From Sipunculus nudus (Eukaryota; Annelida; Sipuncula; Golfingiida; Sipunculidae), in NCBI GenBank assembly GCA_026874595.1, contig CM049309.1, positions 40,811,079 to 40,875,078 of the forward strand: a stretch of DNA of 64,000 nt, written 5' to 3'. Shown in pieces: positions 60,742 to 64,000 of this stretch (position 1 is the first letter of the stretch; each line of letters opens with the position of its first letter). A program made the translations under genes and the position numbers. The notes beneath the pieces are model-generated. The model saw only the letters and a list, made by a program, of their open reading frames with translations, had not been told where the DNA came from and ran no database searches.

Positions 60742-62796
60742 AAACAGATTTTATTGTTTTTGAAGTAATGCTTGGGTTAAGGTGGGGGGATGACTTTGAC
60801 GGGGGAAAATTTTATCTGTACACCAGCTTAACCTGTGGAATCTCCCAGACCAGAGGCCAAGTACTGCCTGTGTGAGAGCTGGTTTGCTAGCATGAGAAGA
60901 CTGTTGGTTATCTTCTGTTACGCTGTTTCTGATTGGTTCAAGGGCCATTTAGATGTCTGAGGTCCAGGCCCTTCATTTTCCAGACAGGAGAAACTCTTGC
61001 TGAACCAGAGTTTTTGCTAATCAATGTAATTTCAGTTTCCCCAAGCCAGTCCTAGATTTTTTTTTCTGAAAGTAATCATTAAGATTTATTTTTTTAACAC
61101 ACAGAAGATCTTGATCTTTTATTTCTCTCAGCTCTGAAGAAATTGTATTAGACATTTCAAAGAGTACAAAAAATATTTTAAAAGTATCAGAAATCTAAAA
61201 TTCCTGTTATGCCTTAGAGGTGAATTTTTCGCATATACACATATACATGATTTTGGAAATGCCCCTAAATCCTTTTTTTTTCAGGATTTTCACTGCAACC
61301 ATTTTAGCTTTCCAATTAACAGTGGTTATTGTAGTTTCTTAGTGTTCAGCCGGGGTGGCAGTTGCGTCTACTGATTGCTAAGGCCTGCGGTATCTACCGA
61401 GCCATGCATGGGTAAGAACAACAATGGCTACACCAATGTAAGGTTCATGTAGCAGTGATGTTTCCTATAAATCCTCTTTTGTCCAATTCTGTTCAAAACT
61501 CTTTGTGCAGTGATATTTCCTGTAATGATATTTCCTCTTTTGTACTGATCTATTTTTGAATCCATGAGTCTTGGGTTCATTGAATAGCCAGCTGGTATAT
61601 CCTTAAATGATTTATTTCTATTTGACTCCTGTTATCAGAGAGGAATGTCTATAGAGAGCGCGGAACCACTCACCTGGCGCTTGAAAGTGCTGACCTAGTT
61701 TATTCTGACCACCAGGTGGTTGGGCCATGCTGAATGTTTTAATGGTAACTTTATGGTAGAATTGCCAGACCAAGTGCTTGAAAGTGCAGGTGGATTTTAC
61801 GAAGGGGCTTGTTAAATGGTTGAAATAAGACCAGTTATTGTGGTATGCAGCTTGTTACATTCAGTAAGATTTGTTATTGCTTATAAATGCTATAAAAAGA
61901 CACTGCCACTTTATATTATTAAAAGGTTGTGTTCCTTTGTAATTTTTTGTTTAAATGTGTTCCATGGTAATCTGTGTAGACATGACCACTTTGTCTGGTA
62001 TTTCATCTTTGTTGCCTCTGCCAAAACACATTGACATAATTTGTTAGTTGGTTGGTTAGTTGGATAGTTGGTTTGACTCTAATCACAATAACTCAAGATT
62101 TTTTTAGTGGATGTTCAAGAACATGGTGAGATGATTGATATGGAAGTCATGAATAATCAGTTTTTTGGTGGATTATTTCATCCTGAGGATGGCTTCAGTC
62201 TATCCCATTTTATCACTATAAAACCAGCATAGACTGAAGGCTTAATCTTATGTTCAGGCTGTTCTTTGGACAATAAAAACTTTTGATAATATCACTAGAC
62301 CAACCACAGAATATTTTGGAAAATGTCTAAAAACTTACATTTTTTCTTATCTAGAGACCTTCTGCTTATACAGTAGAACATCATTCAACCAAACACTGTT
62401 TATCCAAAAAAAATTATTCATCTGAAATAGAAAATAGAGAACTGAAATTTTTACTGTTTATCTAAAATCCAAACAATGAAAAAAAATATTCAACAGTGAA
62501 TGTAATTCCAATTTTTCAGGGCCAATAAGATTTTATTCAATGTATTTCACATAATAAATTGATTAAATTGATGAAAAACCTAACGAAAAAATGCTGTTGC
62601 GAATGTTTGTTTTGGACTGGTTCAATTAATTTATGTCTGTCATCTCTGTTAAACTCTGGCAAACATGATGACGAACATGATGAATCATGTGAACTTATTT
62701 ATCCGAATGATCGTTTATCTGAACAGAAACCATGTCCCAGAGCTTTTTAGATAAATGATGCTCGACTTTACTTTAGATGGACTGAATTATGACAGA

Positions 62797-62872
62797 TGGT
62801 TTTTAAGGCATTTCCAAACAGGTGGTTTTTAAGGCATTTCCAAACTAATGGTTTTTAAGGCATTTCCAAACA
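62797..62872 (+). repeat. Minisatellite, 26-bp unit, 3 copies
   Basis: tggtttttaaggcatttcca and six further bases begin at 62797, 62823 and 62849. Confidence 0.92.
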
Positions 62873-63449
62873 ATATTTTCTTGAATGTTTACAAGCTGCA
62901 TTATCCTTTTATCATCTTTTAATCACATCTATTCAGCAGAGAACCATTCTGCCTGACATTTACTTTGACCTCCTGATTAAGGGTTCATATGCAAATGAGA
63001 CATCAATATGCAAATAGTCAGACCTTTACTGATAAGTGATATGTCTGTGCCAACTGTCAAAATATCACTGCAGGTGCAGTGGAGCAGTGTGCTGTCATTT
63101 CACTTGAATATTAAATGAATTCTGAGAGCCAAAACTCACATCTTTGAACACCATTATACTTTTAGTTCAGTTAACTAATAAATTAGAGAGATTATCTGAC
63201 GGGGTTTCCATCTGAATCATTTATCTCAGTATTTACTATTATTAGTTAAGAATGTAAAAAAAAATCTGTAATTCGATCATTCCATCACCCCTGCTCATCT
63301 TAGTTTTATGGGATATTTGTATCTTAGTTTTAGAAAAGAAAACAGCAGACAGGAGAAAGTATTTGTATGTGTCATTGGGATTTGAAATGTATGGAACATT
63401 TGACAACATTTTCTTTAGTGATTACAGAGCTTTATCTTCTTTGGTGTCC

Positions 63450-63675
63450 TATGAAAAATCACCCTTCCACCAGAGGTCATTTCTACTTGAAACTAATCTC
63501 TTCTGACTGGGCACTATCTGAAGGCCGGGACTTCTTGTCCTCACTGTCAGACTTTATAATAAAAATGTGTTACATTTCAAGGAAACAGCTGTTTACATTC
63601 CACATGCGCTTACTTACAAAATATTACTTAATCTGTAAAGTCCTTACCTACAAAAATATTTTACCCAAATGTGAA
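63450..63675 (+). repeat. Dispersed repeat, copy 2 of 2
   Basis: Matches 30735-30965 in order: gactgggcactatctgaagg, gttacatttcaaggaaacag, cttacaaaatattact, aagtccttacc. The open frame 63367-63837 runs through it and is therefore probably not a gene. Confidence 0.7.
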
Positions 63676-64000
63676 TATAGAAATAAAATCTTCAACCCCT
63701 ATAAGCCCTTCCATCCTAAGGAGGAAGGCTTTATAATGAACTATAGGCCGGCAGAAAATCTTTGGTCGGTGTGGTGGGATATTGAATTGTGTGAGCATTC
63801 CAGCAGCACATTCAGTAGTGCCAGTGATTGGAGGTAGGGGGCAGCAGTTGTTTCTTGTAGTTCCAGGAAGGCCACAGTTGTGTGCAGGAACACTGATCAA
63901 TGGACCAATGAAATTAATGGCAACTGCCTCATATTAATATCCAGTGTGTGGTGGCTGCCAGGCATAGATAATGCATAGTCTGGGCAAGGTTGTGTGTCCC

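Larger units (their letters stand above)
45131..64000 (+). other. Probable intron 3 of the MPDZ-like gene, continuing past the window
   Basis: It begins with the GTAAGT donor. PDZ1 is only half encoded upstream, so the next coding exon should supply a D-G-R-L...GDQIL-like segment; nothing like it was found by eye through 64000. The tract holds two hAT-like MITEs, tandem repeats, CpG-rich islets at about 48.5-49.3 and 50.2-51.1 kb, and copies of repeats also seen upstream. Stretches 45730-47070, 52140-53400, 53580-55640, 56090-56830, 57340-58000 and 60750-62790 hold nothing else I can name. A short, divergent exon could have been missed. Confidence 0.6.

Noticed and set aside
63367-63837. 156-codon + strand open frame, the longest in the window
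   Set aside because: No recognisable domain, and half of it lies in a dispersed repeat also present at 30735-30965, where the frame is not kept.

Overview
The window looks like nuclear DNA from a mollusc, most likely a bivalve. This rests on AT-rich, intron-like sequence with no dense coding, spliced exons of an animal polarity gene with canonical GT/AG sites, and several repeat types I associate with bivalve genomes: AGGTCA-rich tandem units, elements bounded by tgtatccccagaca, elements opening with tttttagctcag, and GACCCATGGGTC-containing repeat ends. The species cannot be named from the sequence.

Only one gene is securely supported, on the + strand. Three exons (27151-27199, 41185-41438, 44871-45130) splice in frame into the N-terminus of a multi-PDZ scaffold of the MPDZ (MUPP1)/PATJ family. 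They encode a short leader, an L27 domain, a linker and the first half of PDZ1. PDZ1 breaks off at a phase-2 donor at 45130, and I could not find its second half before 64000. The third intron is therefore probably at least 18.9 kb and the gene runs out of the window. The first exon has its own acceptor, so an upstream 5' exon must exist. The CpG-rich segment ending at a strong donor at 10545/10546 is one candidate.

Layout: 1-3110 holds hexamer-like and satellite-like tandem arrays. 3.2-9.6 kb is mostly unique AT-rich DNA with a reversed tRNA-SINE, a MITE and a 143-bp (AT)n tract. 9.5-10.9 kb is CpG-rich and contains a tRNA-like relic, a perfect 69-bp duplication and three GC hairpins. 11-27 kb contains AGGTCA-rich arrays, a 2-kb dispersed repeat, MITEs and unique DNA. 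27.2-41.2 kb (intron 1) contains an 875-bp foldback transposon, a 44-bp minisatellite, a SINE and a MITE. 41.4-44.9 kb (intron 2) contains paired oestrogen-response-element-like palindromes and a second SINE type. 45.1-64 kb (intron 3) contains hAT-like MITEs, two CpG-rich islets with promoter-like motifs, a 22-bp minisatellite and second copies of several upstream repeats.

The most interesting non-coding items are the foldback element with target-site duplication, the perfect IR3 palindromes on both sides of the L27 exon, the nuclear-receptor half-site arrays, and the triple-hairpin module with mutually exclusive stems. I found no rRNA, convincing functional tRNA, CRISPR array or intact transposase. 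Everything was read by eye; no search, alignment score or folding energy was computed.
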